From: Chloroflexus aggregans DSM 9485
GTDB lineage: Bacteria > Chloroflexota > Chloroflexia > Chloroflexales > Chloroflexaceae
Assembly (NCBI RefSeq): GCF_000021945.1
Contig: NC_011831.1
Span: forward strand, 4,229,353-4,293,352
Direction: 5' to 3'
DNA: 64,000 nucleotides
The notes beneath the pieces were generated by a model. That model saw only the letters and a program-made list of their open reading frames with translations, was not told where the DNA came from and made no database searches. A program made the translations under genes and the position numbers. Position 1 is the stretch's first letter, and every line of letters starts with the position of its first letter. Below are positions 36,496 to 45,908 of the stretch, piece after piece.

Positions 36496-37536
36496 TCACG
36501 TATGGGTCTGCGATGATGTCGGTTTGAGCAGACGGTACATAATAATGGTCAGCAAGCCGGGTAGCCAGAAGGTCAAAATCCGGTAGATGAGCGTCGCGCT
36601 TAACGAGACAGTGGGGGAAATGCCAAGACGTGATGCAACCAAGACAAGGGTTGCTTCAAACGAGCCACCGCCGCCGGGCAGGGGTGCCAGCGTCGCAAAA
36701 AGACTGGCGAGGCTATAACTCAGGATCACGACCGATAGGTGCGGGTCACTCCCAACCGTGCGAAAGGCACAGTAGAGCGTCAGGATATCGAGGCACAGAA
36801 CAGCAATCTGAATTCCCAGTAACCGTGAAAATGTTTTTGGTTGACGAGCGACAAGTGCCTTTCCACGGTACAATTCGTCAAGAAACTGTTCAACCTGATT
36901 TGGTCGCCACTGCCGGCGCAAAAGGCGGGCCAGCCATTGTTGAACAGCAATTGCTTTGCGGGTGAAATCGGCACGATCACGCTGTAATCCCCAGAGATAC
37001 ATTCCGGTGATAACGATGATTAGCGCAATGATCCCAACTTCGGTAATTTGACTCACGCTGAGATCGCGATGCATCAGAAGATAGGCCAGTCCAAAACCAA
37101 CTAAGCCAAAGAACGTCGTCTCATACGTCAGTGAATCGATGACGACGGCGATAGTGGTAATGCCCTCCGGTACACCTCGGCGGCGAAAGACGTGGAGGAG
37201 AAAGGCACTCATCGCCATCGGACCGGCCGGAAATGCCATGTTGATCACAATCGCCATTTGTGCAATCAACCAGAGACTGATCGCGCGGATGTGATGACCG
37301 AGCATGCGAAGGACGCCGGCATACAGCGTCGCCGTGCCTAACGGTGTAAGGACTTTACAGATGACGGCGGCTGTCAGCCACCATGGATTAGCAGTCGTCA
37401 GTACTTGATGCAGCTCGTGCAGGTCGATAGAGCTTAAGGCCAACCCTAAGACAATCCCTAAGCCGCAGATAGCAACGACATACTGAATCCAGTTCTGACG
37501 GACGGCTTTGTGTGCGTTGACAAATGGTTCTGCCAT
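36496..37536 (-). CDS. Lysylphosphatidylglycerol-synthase-type transmembrane protein (UPF0104)
   Basis: A 346-residue protein with eight or so helices, matching the flippase-like transmembrane half of MprF. Motifs are AVICKVLTPLGTATLYAGVLRMLG, NMAFPAGPMAMSAFLLHVFRRRG and LAPLPGGGGSFEATLVLVASRLGI. It lacks the cytosolic aminoacyl-transfer domain, so it cannot lysinylate lipids by itself. A role in lipid translocation or in glycosylation helper functions is inferred. An in-frame TTG lies six codons upstream, with weak evidence for either start. Confidence 0.85.
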   Translation of the reverse strand: MAEPFVNAHKAVRQNWIQYVVAICGLGIVLGLALSSIDLHELHQVLTTANPWWLTAAVICKVLTPLGTATLYAGVLRMLGHHIRAISLWLIAQMAIVINMAFPAGPMAMSAFLLHVFRRRGVPEGITTIAVVIDSLTYETTFFGLVGFGLAYLLMHRDLSVSQITEVGIIALIIVITGMYLWGLQRDRADFTRKAIAVQQWLARLLRRQWRPNQVEQFLDELYRGKALVARQPKTFSRLLGIQIAVLCLDILTLYCAFRTVGSDPHLSVVILSYSLASLFATLAPLPGGGGSFEATLVLVASRLGISPTVSLSATLIYRILTFWLPGLLTIIMYRLLKPTSSQTHT

Positions 37537-37603
37537 AATCACGGTTGGTGCCAAAGGGTAACGTTGTTACATGATACCATCTTGTGATGTACCAGGTTCA
37601 GCA

Positions 37604-39013
37604 TCAACCGGAACTGGTCGGAAGGTTCACAGTAAAGGTCGTGCCGTGGCCCAATTCACTCGTAACGGTGATCGTACCGTGATGGAGCCGCACGATCTCG
37701 CGGGCGATTGCGAGGCCAAGGCCGTTACCATTACCACTGCGGGCAGGATCAACACGATAAAAACGCTCGAAGATAAAGGGAAGATGTTCAGGCGCAATAC
37801 CGATACCGCTATCGGTTACTGTGACCGTGACCTGATCACCGGTACGAGAGGCGCGGAGGGTAATCGTACCGCGGGGCGTATATTTGATCGCGTTATCAAG
37901 TACATTGAGCCAGAGGCGAATAAGACTATCACTATCACCTACCACAACTAAGTTGGGACTAATCTCGGTAGCGATGACCAACCCACGCTCTTCGGCAAGA
38001 GGACGCATCGTTTCGGTAACATCTTCGAGCAGGAGTGATAGGTTGACCGGTGTGTGTGTAGAGCGATACCGGGTTTCACTACGTGTCAGTTGCAACAGAT
38101 CGTCGATCAAGCTGCGAAGACGGCGAGTTTGCACCAATAAATCATCGAGCGCTTGGGTATATTCGGTGACACTGCGTGGACGTTCACGGGTCACGGTAAT
38201 AATCGCTTCCATAGCGGCAACCGGTGTACGCAATTCGTGCGACGCATCGGCGGTAAATTGCCGTTCACGCCGAAACGCATCTTCTAGTCGGGCGAGCATA
38301 CTGTTGAACGTAGCTGCCAGCCGACCAACTTCATCGTCAGTTGGTGGTAAGGTGATGCGGGCATGTAAATCGGTGGCCGAAATCTGTTGGGCAGTACGGA
38401 TGATGTTGGTGATAGGCTGTAATGCCCGTGCAGCTAACCAGTAGCCCCCCAATCCGGCCAGTAAGGTTAGCGCAGGAATACCAATTGCGAACGCGGTTTG
38501 GAGTTGCTGCAATGTTTCGACTACCGGTTCAAGCGACTGTATAATCTGAATCAAGCCAACCGATTGGTCGTGTTCGTACACCGGTACAGTATAGACCCGC
38601 ACTGTCGTCCCATCGGCGAGGATCTGCGTATGCCACACAGGTGTCCCAGAGCGTGCTTGCAAACTAACCGGATCGACCGGTGCATGGTGATAAGCGCCGA
38701 CCGCTTGCCGAATCGCACCGGTGCGGTCGAGAACCCGGATCGTTAACCCTTGGGTTTGCAATTGCGCCAATAACGTCGGATCGGCCAGATGCTCATCGAG
38801 TGCGATCTGACCATCTTCGACATTGAGCTGCTCACCACTGAGACCGGCCGTGATTTGGAGAGCGCTGGCTTGGAGAGCAGTATCAAGTGACTCGGACAAG
38901 CCTTGAGCGGTTTGCCAATAAACAAACCCACTAAAGAGCAACAGTGTGACACAGAGCAACCCGCCCGTCCAGATGGCAAAGCGTACGCGTAATGTCGTAC
39001 TACGTTGGATCAT
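37604..39013 (-). CDS. Sensor histidine kinase
   Basis: A 469-residue membrane sensor. The N-terminal helix (VRFAIWTGGLLCVTLLLFSGFVYW), an extracytoplasmic domain of about 125 residues and the second helix (FAIGIPALTLLAGLGGYWLA) lead to a HAMP domain. HisKA carries the phospho-accepting histidine in FTADASHELRTPVAAME. The ATPase domain has NVLDNAIKYTPRG, DSGIGIAPEHLPFIFERFYR and GNGLGLAIA. It overlaps the end of the response regulator gene by 14 bases, so the pair is translated together. The signal is not known. Confidence 0.95.
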   Translation of the reverse strand: MIQRSTTLRVRFAIWTGGLLCVTLLLFSGFVYWQTAQGLSESLDTALQASALQITAGLSGEQLNVEDGQIALDEHLADPTLLAQLQTQGLTIRVLDRTGAIRQAVGAYHHAPVDPVSLQARSGTPVWHTQILADGTTVRVYTVPVYEHDQSVGLIQIIQSLEPVVETLQQLQTAFAIGIPALTLLAGLGGYWLAARALQPITNIIRTAQQISATDLHARITLPPTDDEVGRLAATFNSMLARLEDAFRRERQFTADASHELRTPVAAMEAIITVTRERPRSVTEYTQALDDLLVQTRRLRSLIDDLLQLTRSETRYRSTHTPVNLSLLLEDVTETMRPLAEERGLVIATEISPNLVVVGDSDSLIRLWLNVLDNAIKYTPRGTITLRASRTGDQVTVTVTDSGIGIAPEHLPFIFERFYRVDPARSGNGNGLGLAIAREIVRLHHGTITVTSELGHGTTFTVNLPTSSG

Positions 39014-39698
39014 GCTCGTGCTCGGCTTCGTACCATAACCGATATCCGGCCCCCCGTACCGTCTGAATGAGTTTCACCGGGAAGGGATCGTCAATTTTGC
39101 GACGCAGATTACGAATATAGACATCGATGACATTCGATTGATTAAATGTGTCGTAGTTCCAAACATGTTCGGCAATCATTGTCCGCGTCAGGAGTCGGCC
39201 TGATGCTCGCATTAAACACTCAAGTATGGCATACTCTTTAGCGGTCAATTCAATGTACTTTCCGCCACGACTGACACGACGGGTAGCAGTATCAAGCATC
39301 AGATCGGCAATGTGTAGCACCGGCGTTTTCGGCGCATCGGTACTCCGCCGCGCAAGCGCGCGTAGACGAGCTAACAACTCTTGGATCGCGAACGGTTTGA
39401 CCAGATAATCATCAGCGCCACTGTCAAGACCACGCACGCGGTCGTCAATCGAATCGCGGGCTGTTAGCATTAGCACGGGCATACGAAAACCACGAGCGCG
39501 CAATTCACGACAGACGGTGAGACCATCGATCTGAGGCAGCATCAAATCGAGGATCACCAGATCAAACGGCGCCGCATCCAGCCAGTCAAGTGCTTCCCGA
39601 CCATCATAAGCGACATCGACGGCATACCCTTGTTCTTCAAGACCTCGTTTGATATAACCGGCGATGGCACGTTCATCTTCAACAATCAATACGCGCAT
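39000..39698 (-). CDS. OmpR/PhoB-family response regulator
   Basis: A 232-residue two-domain regulator. The receiver (1-120) has acidic residues ED at 7-8, the phosphorylated Asp51 in LVILDLMLPQIDG, Thr in LMLTARD, and Lys in DYLVKPF. The winged-helix DNA-binding domain (about 130-225) has ELTAKEYAILECLMR, DVYIRNLRRKID and VRGAGYRLW. Partner of the adjacent histidine kinase. OmpR-type regulators bind tandem 11-bp direct repeats. Such a repeat lies before phnD in this window, but no evidence ties this regulator to it. Confidence 0.95.
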   Translation of the reverse strand: MRVLIVEDERAIAGYIKRGLEEQGYAVDVAYDGREALDWLDAAPFDLVILDLMLPQIDGLTVCRELRARGFRMPVLMLTARDSIDDRVRGLDSGADDYLVKPFAIQELLARLRALARRSTDAPKTPVLHIADLMLDTATRRVSRGGKYIELTAKEYAILECLMRASGRLLTRTMIAEHVWNYDTFNQSNVIDVYIRNLRRKIDDPFPVKLIQTVRGAGYRLWYEAEHEHDPT

Positions 39699-39793
39699 TG
39701 GGGTCTCGATGTTATCAGTCTACTTCCCTATTAGCTCAAGGATAGCACCCGAACATGAAACGGAGATGAAATGCGCGTGCATTGCCGACCCGC

Positions 39794-42700
39794 TCACTCC
39801 ATCAGTCGTTGCTGGTTATGCAGCCGTACAAGCATCGGCCAGACCTCGTCGGCGGGTAGTGGCTGGGAGATCAGGTAACCCTGCAACACGTCGCACCCCA
39901 TACTGAGCAACGCGGCCCGCTGCTCATCGGTTTCAACCCCTTCAGCGACGACGGCCAGTCCAAGGCTATGCGCCAAATTGATAATCGCGCGCAACAGAGC
40001 ACGGCTGTTCGTGACAACATTCTGTTGTTCGTCAATGGCGCGCACAAACGCTTGGTCAATCTTGAGCGCATCGAGGCGGAGCTGGCGCAAATAGGCGAGC
40101 GACGAATACCCGGTGCCGAAATCGTCGAGCGCAATCCGCACCCCCATGTGGCGCAACTGATCGATCTGGCGCGCCGCGTAGATCGGGTCATCAAGCATCA
40201 CGCCTTCGGTAATCTCTAGTTCGAGATACTGAGCCGGCAGACCGGTGGCGTGCAAGACCGCTGCCACTTCGGCCACAAACTCAGGCCGCAATAGTTGGCG
40301 GGCCGAGACGTTGACGCTGATGCGCAAGAGCGGATAGCCAGCCTGTTGCCATGCCATTGCTTGCCGGCAGGCTTCGCGCAGCACCCACGAACCAATCTCG
40401 ATAATCAGATCACTCTCTTCGGCAATCGGCACAAACTCGCCGGGAGCAATCGGGCCGCGTTGCGGATGGTGCCAGCGCACCAGCGCCTCGACGCCGGTGA
40501 TACCTTCGCTGACTAAATCGTATTGCGGTTGGTAGTACACCGCTAGTTCATGCCGTTCAAGCGCGCGGCGCAGTTGGGCTTCCAGCGCGAGGCGAGTATG
40601 AGCGCGTCGGCTATGTTCGGGCCGGTAATGCAGAAAACCGCTGCGTTTGAGTTCCTTGGCGCGGTGCATGGCACTGTCCGCATTCTTGAGCAAGGTCACC
40701 ACATCGACGCCATCGCGCGGAAAGAGGCTGATCCCGATGCTGGCGGTTAAGCGCAATTCATGCCCATCGTGAAGGAACGGCGTTTGCAACGCATCAAGCA
40801 AGCGTTGAGCGGCAATATCGGCTAATCGTGCATCAGGCAGATCAGGCATCAGCAACAGAAACTCATCGCCTCCCATACGGCCCAGCGTATCTTGGGGGCG
40901 GGCGCATGCAGCGAAGGCCTGGCTAACGTGTTTGAGAAAACGGTCCCCGATGGGATGCCCAAGCGAGTCATTCACCTGCTTAAAGCCATCGAGATCGATA
41001 AAGAGTAGTGCCACAATATGGCGCCGCTCGCGCGCATCGCGCAGGGCGAGATCGATCCGCTCTTGCAACAGATTGCGGTTTGGCAAGCCGGTCAGCGTGT
41101 CATAGCGCACTTGATAGTTGAGCTGCGCATTGAGGTTAGCGTGATCAGCGATCAAGTTGAAAAGTTCGGTTGCGACGCGCAATAGCATTTGATCGCTCTC
41201 GCTTACCCAATCGGTTTGTTGGTGGAAGATGGCGAGCGCGCCATGGGCTTTGGCCAGCGGCCAAATCCAGCCGCTGCTGACGCTCAAATGACGCAATTGA
41301 TCCCAATGAGTATGCAGATCCAGCACGATGGGCGCTTTTTGGTTATGCCGCGCGATCATCTGGCGCAAGCGTGGCCCAATCAGGTCGGCTTCACCGGCCA
41401 ATGGTTTGCTAGCGGCAGCGGGGTGCCCGTCCAATTCAGCCCACACCAGCCAGTTGGGTCGTTGCCGTTCGATGAGCGTTACCAGCCGGTTCAGCATGGC
41501 GGTGACTGGTGCGTGTTGGAGCAACAAGGCCAAAATCGCCGAGCGGTCGTGTTCGAGGAATGCCGCCAGCTTCTGCGCGCTGATGTCGCGGTGCAAGGCA
41601 ATAAAATGCGTTGCTTTGCCATATTCGTCAGTAACTGGTGACAAGCTGAGATCGACCCAAATCGGTTTGCCAGCGCGCGTGTAGTAGAGCAATGCAAAGC
41701 GAGCTGGCTGCTGTCGCTCCATCGCTTCCCACAGCCGGTTGAGTGTCACCGAATCGGTAGCCGGGCCGTGCAAGATGCGCAAGCTACGGCCAATCAGCTC
41801 ATTGGTGGCATAGCCGGTTAGTTGGCTACAGGCCGCGTTGGCATAGCGAATAAATGGGCCGGGTGCATGCAGCGGTTCAGCGTCGAGGATGATCACGGCG
41901 TCGTTGGTATGCACCACCACCGATTCGAGCAGGCGCAACCGTTCTTCAGCCTGTTTGCGCGCAGTGATATCGCGCACCACGATCAGCGCGCCGCCGTTGG
42001 CTAACTCGTCGTGGTAGAGCGGATCGATACGAACCTCCACCATCATGGCCCGCCCGTCTGGCAGGCGATGGATTAATTCACCGCGCCAACCTGTGCTGAA
42101 GCTCTGCACCGAAGGTTGCACCGGCTGGTACGGCAGCGGTTCAGCAGTAAACAGACGGCTCAGCGGCTGGCCGATGATCGCTTCCGGTTGAACAGCGTAG
42201 AGGTACGCCGCCATCTCGTTGAGATAGATAATCGCGCCGCTGCGGTCAGTCACGATCACCGCCTCGTTAATTTGCGACAGCACCCGCGCCCGCAAGTTTA
42301 ATTGCCGTTCCGCTTCCACCCGGTCGGTGACATCGTAACCGATCGTCAAGACCTGTATTTCGCCAGGGCCTTCGATCAACGTGCCTTGCACCTCTATCAC
42401 GCGCACAATCTGATCGCGGGCATAAATGTGATACCGGGCCGGTTGGAGGAGTTGGCCGTTGCGCAGTGCCTGACGGCGCTTGCGCATCAGGTCGTGATCT
42501 TCGCCAGAGAGAAATTCGGTCAGCGGTTGGTTGACCGGCTCGGCTGGATCGTCCACGCCAAAGATGCGTGCGCCGGCTGGGTTGCAGTAGCGGATAATTC
42601 CCTCTGGAAGGGTGCTGATGATGATCAGCAGCGGGGCCAATTCGAGCAGTTGGCGGTAGCGAAATTCGTTGTTGCGCAGCGCATAATCGGCGGCAAGCAA

Positions 42701-43099
42701 CGCCGTGACATCATAGCCGCTGAGAATGATCCCGCCGACTTCGGGTTGGTGCTGGCGGTTACAGCACCGCAGCTCGAAAATGTACCAGCCGCCCTCGGCG
42801 TGTTGTAGACGTACCCGGATTGGTTGGCGCCGGCATTGGCTATCGGCTAATTGAGCGAGATGGCGCTGCAACCGGTCGTGGTCGTCGACGTGAACGAAAT
42901 CATAGAGGGATCGGTTGACCACAAGGGCTTGCGGATGGCCGAGCAGGTTGGTCAGGGCTGGGCTGGCAAAGCGGATGGTCTGATCAGGTGCGAGAATGAT
43001 GACTATTTCGACGATACATTCTAGCAGCGTGTTGAGAGGCGCAGCTACGACATCACTGTTCAGAAAAGGAGAGGGTACAGATGCGGTATCGTCAATCAT
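39794..43099 (-). CDS. Multi-PAS, GAF, GGDEF-EAL cyclic-di-GMP enzyme
   Basis: About 1,101 residues, cytosolic. Four PAS domains occupy roughly residues 15-500. The last is LOV-like (GRSLRILHGPATD) but lacks the photoactive cysteine. A GAF-like domain spans about 515-655. The GGDEF domain has intact GRMGGDEFLLLMPD and an RxxD inhibitory site (RPQD) five residues before it. The EAL domain keeps EALVRW, ELEITEGVMLDD, LDDFGTGYSSL and VVAEGVET. Both synthase and phosphodiesterase sites look intact. ATG at 43099 is chosen. A 34-codon extension upstream is open but has no domain content. It lies 95 bases before the two-component pair in the same direction. Confidence 0.92.
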   Translation of the reverse strand: MIDDTASVPSPFLNSDVVAAPLNTLLECIVEIVIILAPDQTIRFASPALTNLLGHPQALVVNRSLYDFVHVDDHDRLQRHLAQLADSQCRRQPIRVRLQHAEGGWYIFELRCCNRQHQPEVGGIILSGYDVTALLAADYALRNNEFRYRQLLELAPLLIIISTLPEGIIRYCNPAGARIFGVDDPAEPVNQPLTEFLSGEDHDLMRKRRQALRNGQLLQPARYHIYARDQIVRVIEVQGTLIEGPGEIQVLTIGYDVTDRVEAERQLNLRARVLSQINEAVIVTDRSGAIIYLNEMAAYLYAVQPEAIIGQPLSRLFTAEPLPYQPVQPSVQSFSTGWRGELIHRLPDGRAMMVEVRIDPLYHDELANGGALIVVRDITARKQAEERLRLLESVVVHTNDAVIILDAEPLHAPGPFIRYANAACSQLTGYATNELIGRSLRILHGPATDSVTLNRLWEAMERQQPARFALLYYTRAGKPIWVDLSLSPVTDEYGKATHFIALHRDISAQKLAAFLEHDRSAILALLLQHAPVTAMLNRLVTLIERQRPNWLVWAELDGHPAAASKPLAGEADLIGPRLRQMIARHNQKAPIVLDLHTHWDQLRHLSVSSGWIWPLAKAHGALAIFHQQTDWVSESDQMLLRVATELFNLIADHANLNAQLNYQVRYDTLTGLPNRNLLQERIDLALRDARERRHIVALLFIDLDGFKQVNDSLGHPIGDRFLKHVSQAFAACARPQDTLGRMGGDEFLLLMPDLPDARLADIAAQRLLDALQTPFLHDGHELRLTASIGISLFPRDGVDVVTLLKNADSAMHRAKELKRSGFLHYRPEHSRRAHTRLALEAQLRRALERHELAVYYQPQYDLVSEGITGVEALVRWHHPQRGPIAPGEFVPIAEESDLIIEIGSWVLREACRQAMAWQQAGYPLLRISVNVSARQLLRPEFVAEVAAVLHATGLPAQYLELEITEGVMLDDPIYAARQIDQLRHMGVRIALDDFGTGYSSLAYLRQLRLDALKIDQAFVRAIDEQQNVVTNSRALLRAIINLAHSLGLAVVAEGVETDEQRAALLSMGCDVLQGYLISQPLPADEVWPMLVRLHNQQRLME

Positions 43100-43190
43100 A
43101 AGCGTTGTGTGCTCGGATGCCGTGTTGCCTATTCCGCTGCAGTCCGGTATACCGCGTTTACTACATTCCGTTGCAGCCGCGAAAGAAATA

Positions 43191-43229
43191 CCTGCCGACA
43201 TTCCTTTGTGGGAAAAGGCTGCCGGCAGG
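43191..43229 (-). terminator. Hairpin downstream of the 43.3-kb membrane protein gene
   Basis: CCTGCCG (43191-43197) pairs with CGGCAGG (43223-43229), and an inner TTCC/GGAA pair (43201-43214) extends the structure. It lies between the stop of the small membrane protein gene and the c-di-GMP gene and could end or attenuate transcription. No clear T run. Confidence 0.35.
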
Positions 43230-43255
43230 TGGCAATGTAGCCGGAGGGCATATGG

Positions 43256-43684
43256 TTACGTGAGTAATTGCCAAATATCAAAGCCTAACGAGAGGAAGAT
43301 AATGAACAGGATGACCAACGAGAGTGGCAACATATCGAACCGGCGCGGGTGCCGGGTTTGCCAGAAGTAGCGCAAACTGCGCACCAACATCGTGATTGCT
43401 AAGAGATCGAGCAGAATGACCAACGGCAATGAGATGTCGGTGGTGAGGCCGATCAGGGGCAGCGCGATAGGCAAGAGCACGTATTGCAGGGTGCAGCGGG
43501 TGGCCGAGATGAAGAGCGAGATGCTGAAGGCGCGCTCGCCCGGCGTCGCTGGCGGTGCGTCGTCAAGCTCTTCTTCATGAGTTTCATCAACCGTTTCTGT
43601 GAGCGGCGCCGGTAGTGCCGGTTGTGGCGGCAACAACAGCAGCCGGTCAAACACGCGATCGAGCGTTTCGGTGATAGCAGACAT
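43256..43684 (-). CDS. Small membrane protein of unknown function
   Basis: A 142-residue protein I do not recognise. Residues 1-55 are soluble and acidic/proline-rich (ETVDETHEEELDDAPPATPGE). Residues 60-140 form three hydrophobic segments (SISLFISATRCTLQYVLLPIALPLIG; LPLVILLDLLAITMLV; MLPLSLVILFIIFLSLGF), with a basic stretch RYFWQTRHPRRF between the last two. An ATG six codons upstream is also possible, and neither has a strong binding site. Possibly read with the downstream c-di-GMP gene. Confidence 0.6.
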   Translation of the reverse strand: MSAITETLDRVFDRLLLLPPQPALPAPLTETVDETHEEELDDAPPATPGERAFSISLFISATRCTLQYVLLPIALPLIGLTTDISLPLVILLDLLAITMLVRSLRYFWQTRHPRRFDMLPLSLVILFIIFLSLGFDIWQLLT

Positions 43685-43719
43685 AGGCAGCACACATCTC
43701 ATGGAAGAAAGTTAATTAA

Positions 43720-43756
43720 AGACGTTGCATTGCAACGTCTCTCTACCTATATTATA
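43720..43756 (-). promoter_or_regulatory. Putative -10 box and leader hairpin
   Basis: On the minus strand TATAAT (43756-43751) is followed by a hairpin with arms AGACGTTG and CAACGTCT (43720-43740). The small membrane protein's ATG is 36 bases after the hairpin. A -35 box at normal spacing is not clear. The hairpin resembles a dispersed palindrome seen in many bacterial genomes, so it may be a mobile repeat and not a regulator. The rest of 43757-43917 shows only a short TAA microsatellite near 43870. Confidence 0.35.
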
Positions 43757-43917
43757 ACAGCATCCGGTTCGGCTTTAAGCAACGCTGGGGTCAGCATGGG
43801 GAAAAGGTGGCACCTTGGTTGTGATATGCCAGACTTAGCTCGTATCCGCGCAATCTGCTACTTGCCCCTATAATAATAATAATTGAGTCGATTTTTACTC
43901 TTTATGAATGAACTACT

Positions 43918-44430
43918 ATGCGACATCTGAAATTGCTTCTGGCCCTTGCTGTGCTTCCCCTTGCCGGTTGGTGGTGGTTTGAGAGCAACGTGTTTACCAC
44001 CGAGTGGTTACTCGGCCATAGTGAGGGTTTTCAGCGGTTTGTGATCTGGATGATCTCGACGTTACAGAGCAGCGGTTACGTCACCATCCTTGTGCTGGGT
44101 ACCGTATATGTATTGGCTAGTCTGCTTGAGATCATCTTCTGGCCCACCGGTACCCTCACCCGGCGGTGGGGCGCTTCAGCGTTGATCTTTTGGCTGGCGG
44201 TGGTGGCGCTCGAAGCGATCGGGATTTTTAACGGCTACAGTATTCGTTATTTCGGCGTGTTTGCCGTTGATGGCCAACCGCCACCCGAATGGGGCCGCTG
44301 GCTGAGCGGCGTGCCGCTGGCGCTGCTCTTTGCCATTGGCCCCGAAGGGCTGCTTCGCTGGTCGTTGCTAACGATGCTCGCGTGGGGCCGGCAATTCTTC
44401 ACCCATCTGGTGGCGGTCGGGGAAGGGTAG
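43918..44430 (+). CDS. Four-helix membrane protein of unknown function
   Basis: A 170-residue membrane protein, not recognised. It has hydrophobic segments near 5-20, 42-70, 85-105 and 130-155 (LLLALAVLPLAGWWWF, GYVTILVLGTVYVLASLLEIIF, ALIFWLAVVALEAIGIF, PLALLFAIGPEGLLRW). The last 63 bases overlap the 3' end of phnM on the other strand. Both reading frames look genuine, so this is a convergent coding overlap. No ribosome binding site stands out before the ATG. Confidence 0.62.
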   Translation: MRHLKLLLALAVLPLAGWWWFESNVFTTEWLLGHSEGFQRFVIWMISTLQSSGYVTILVLGTVYVLASLLEIIFWPTGTLTRRWGASALIFWLAVVALEAIGIFNGYSIRYFGVFAVDGQPPPEWGRWLSGVPLALLFAIGPEGLLRWSLLTMLAWGRQFFTHLVAVGEG

Positions 44431-45588
44431 CGGTTCGTTCTGCTCCTGCAAGGTGTACACCGGCTTCCCGCTGACAAAGACCTGCTGCACCACCGGATCG
44501 GGCATCCGGCGCACGACGATCAGATCGGCGATCAGCCCCGGCTGGATACTGCCGATCAGATGGCCGATGCCGGCGGCGCAGGCCGGGTGATGGCTGACTA
44601 GCGCCACTGCGGCGGGCAAGCTAAGGGTACCGCGGTCGGCGAGGCGGAAGATGACCGGCAATAGCGAGGCCGGATAGTAGTCGGCGCACAGCCAGTCAAC
44701 AACGCCGGCCTCGATTGCGGTTAACGCGCTCAGGTTGCCGCCACTTGACTTGCCGCGCAGCACGTTCGGCGCTCCCATCCCCACCGCCATCCCGGCGGTA
44801 TGCGCCGTTTGGGCCGCGGTTAAGGTGGTGGGGAATTCGGCAAGTTTCACCCCCAACTCCACCCACTGCGCCACCCGTTCAGGTGTATCGTCATCGTGGC
44901 TGGCGACCGGCAAGCCATACTTCGTCGCCCATGCAATCACTTGCCGGATCCGGTTGGGCACATCGCTCTGCGCCGCTCGCTTGCGGGCCAACAATTCGTC
45001 GATCTCGGCATCGCTGCGCCCAGTGGTCTTGGCGACGTAATGGCGAAACGCAGCTTCGGTGGTATATTGCCCCTGCCCCGGACTGTGATCCATGATTGAG
45101 ACCAGCCGCAATAAGGGATGGCCCAGCATTGTCTTCAGCGCCTCAAGGCCGCGCTCACTGCTGACCTCGACCCGGGCATGCACGAGATGGCGTGCGCCGC
45201 AGTGCCGTTCGGCGCTGAGCTGGTGAAGGAAGTCGCTGACAAAGCGATCGCTGCGCACACCGAATTCGGCGTCGTCGAGCGATAAGGCGTGGAATTGGCA
45301 GGTCACGCCGCACCCTAGCAAGAGCCGGTCGGCAGCGTGCAATGCGATACCAACTTCAATCTCGACACCGGGCCGAGGTTGGACGAGTTTTTCGATAGCG
45401 TCACAGTGCAGATCGATCAGGCCGGGCAACAAATACGCCCCGTCGAGATCAAACTGCGGCATCGTTGCCGCATACGGGTGCTTGCCGCGTCCAATCGCCC
45501 CGATCCGGCCTCGGTCGATCACCACCCAACCCTCTTCAATGACTCGATCGGGTAAGACAACAGTCGCGTTGGTGAAGAGATATTGCAT
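44368..45588 (-). CDS. phnM: Alpha-D-ribose 1-methylphosphonate 5-triphosphate diphosphatase PhnM
   Basis: PhnM removes pyrophosphate from alpha-D-ribose 1-methylphosphonate 5-triphosphate, giving the 5-phosphate used by PhnJ. It is an amidohydrolase-fold metalloenzyme of about 406 residues. Motifs are LPGLIDLHCDAIEKLVQPRPGV (metal-binding histidine), MDHSPGQGQY, ASHDDDTPERVAQWV and WLCADYYPASLLP. ATG at 45588 is preceded by CGAGGCAAC, better than the ATG six codons upstream. It is the last gene of the phn operon. A 349-base repeat-bearing gap separates it from phnL, and its 3' end overlaps a plus-strand gene. Confidence 0.95.
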   Translation of the reverse strand: MQYLFTNATVVLPDRVIEEGWVVIDRGRIGAIGRGKHPYAATMPQFDLDGAYLLPGLIDLHCDAIEKLVQPRPGVEIEVGIALHAADRLLLGCGVTCQFHALSLDDAEFGVRSDRFVSDFLHQLSAERHCGARHLVHARVEVSSERGLEALKTMLGHPLLRLVSIMDHSPGQGQYTTEAAFRHYVAKTTGRSDAEIDELLARKRAAQSDVPNRIRQVIAWATKYGLPVASHDDDTPERVAQWVELGVKLAEFPTTLTAAQTAHTAGMAVGMGAPNVLRGKSSGGNLSALTAIEAGVVDWLCADYYPASLLPVIFRLADRGTLSLPAAVALVSHHPACAAGIGHLIGSIQPGLIADLIVVRRMPDPVVQQVFVSGKPVYTLQEQNEPLPFPDRHQMGEELPAPREHR

Positions 45589-45695
45589 AAGTTGCCTCGT
45601 GATCATGTGTTTGTGAATAATGGACTTGCCGGTGTTGGCAAGCCATTGCGCGCGGCGCTATCCCGTGATCCGTGCGCACCGCCGCTCCTCTCCGC

Positions 45696-45908
45696 TTGTC
45701 ATTGCGCGCCGCCGAAGGCGGCAACGCAATCTCCCACGAGTACGGGAGCGGCCCCTTTCCGCCGAAGGAGAAGATTAATGCGGGGAAGGGCACACTGCAA
45801 CCAGGACGCCTACGCGCCCGCGCAACGACAGAAACTCATCCCGTACAGCATTTGTAGGCGCTGCAGCGGGAGATTGCTTCGGGCGCTAGCGCGCCCGCGT
45901 AATGACAA
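45696..45908. repeat. Inverted-repeat element in the phnL-phnM gap
   Basis: A unit at 45696-45736 (TTGTCATTGCGCG... to ...GCAATCTCCCA) and its inverted counterpart at 45866-45908 (GCGGGAGATTGC... to ...TAATGACAA) face each other 213 bases apart end to end. They enclose about 130 bases with no gene. This is the form of a small non-autonomous element or paired dispersed repeat. Similar GGGAGATTGC...GCAATGACAA repeats are widespread in bacteria. Confidence 0.6.

Noticed and set aside
43870-43885. TAA trinucleotide run before the 43.9-kb gene as a regulatory repeat
   Set aside because: Only about four units long; too short to support phase variation or a defined site.
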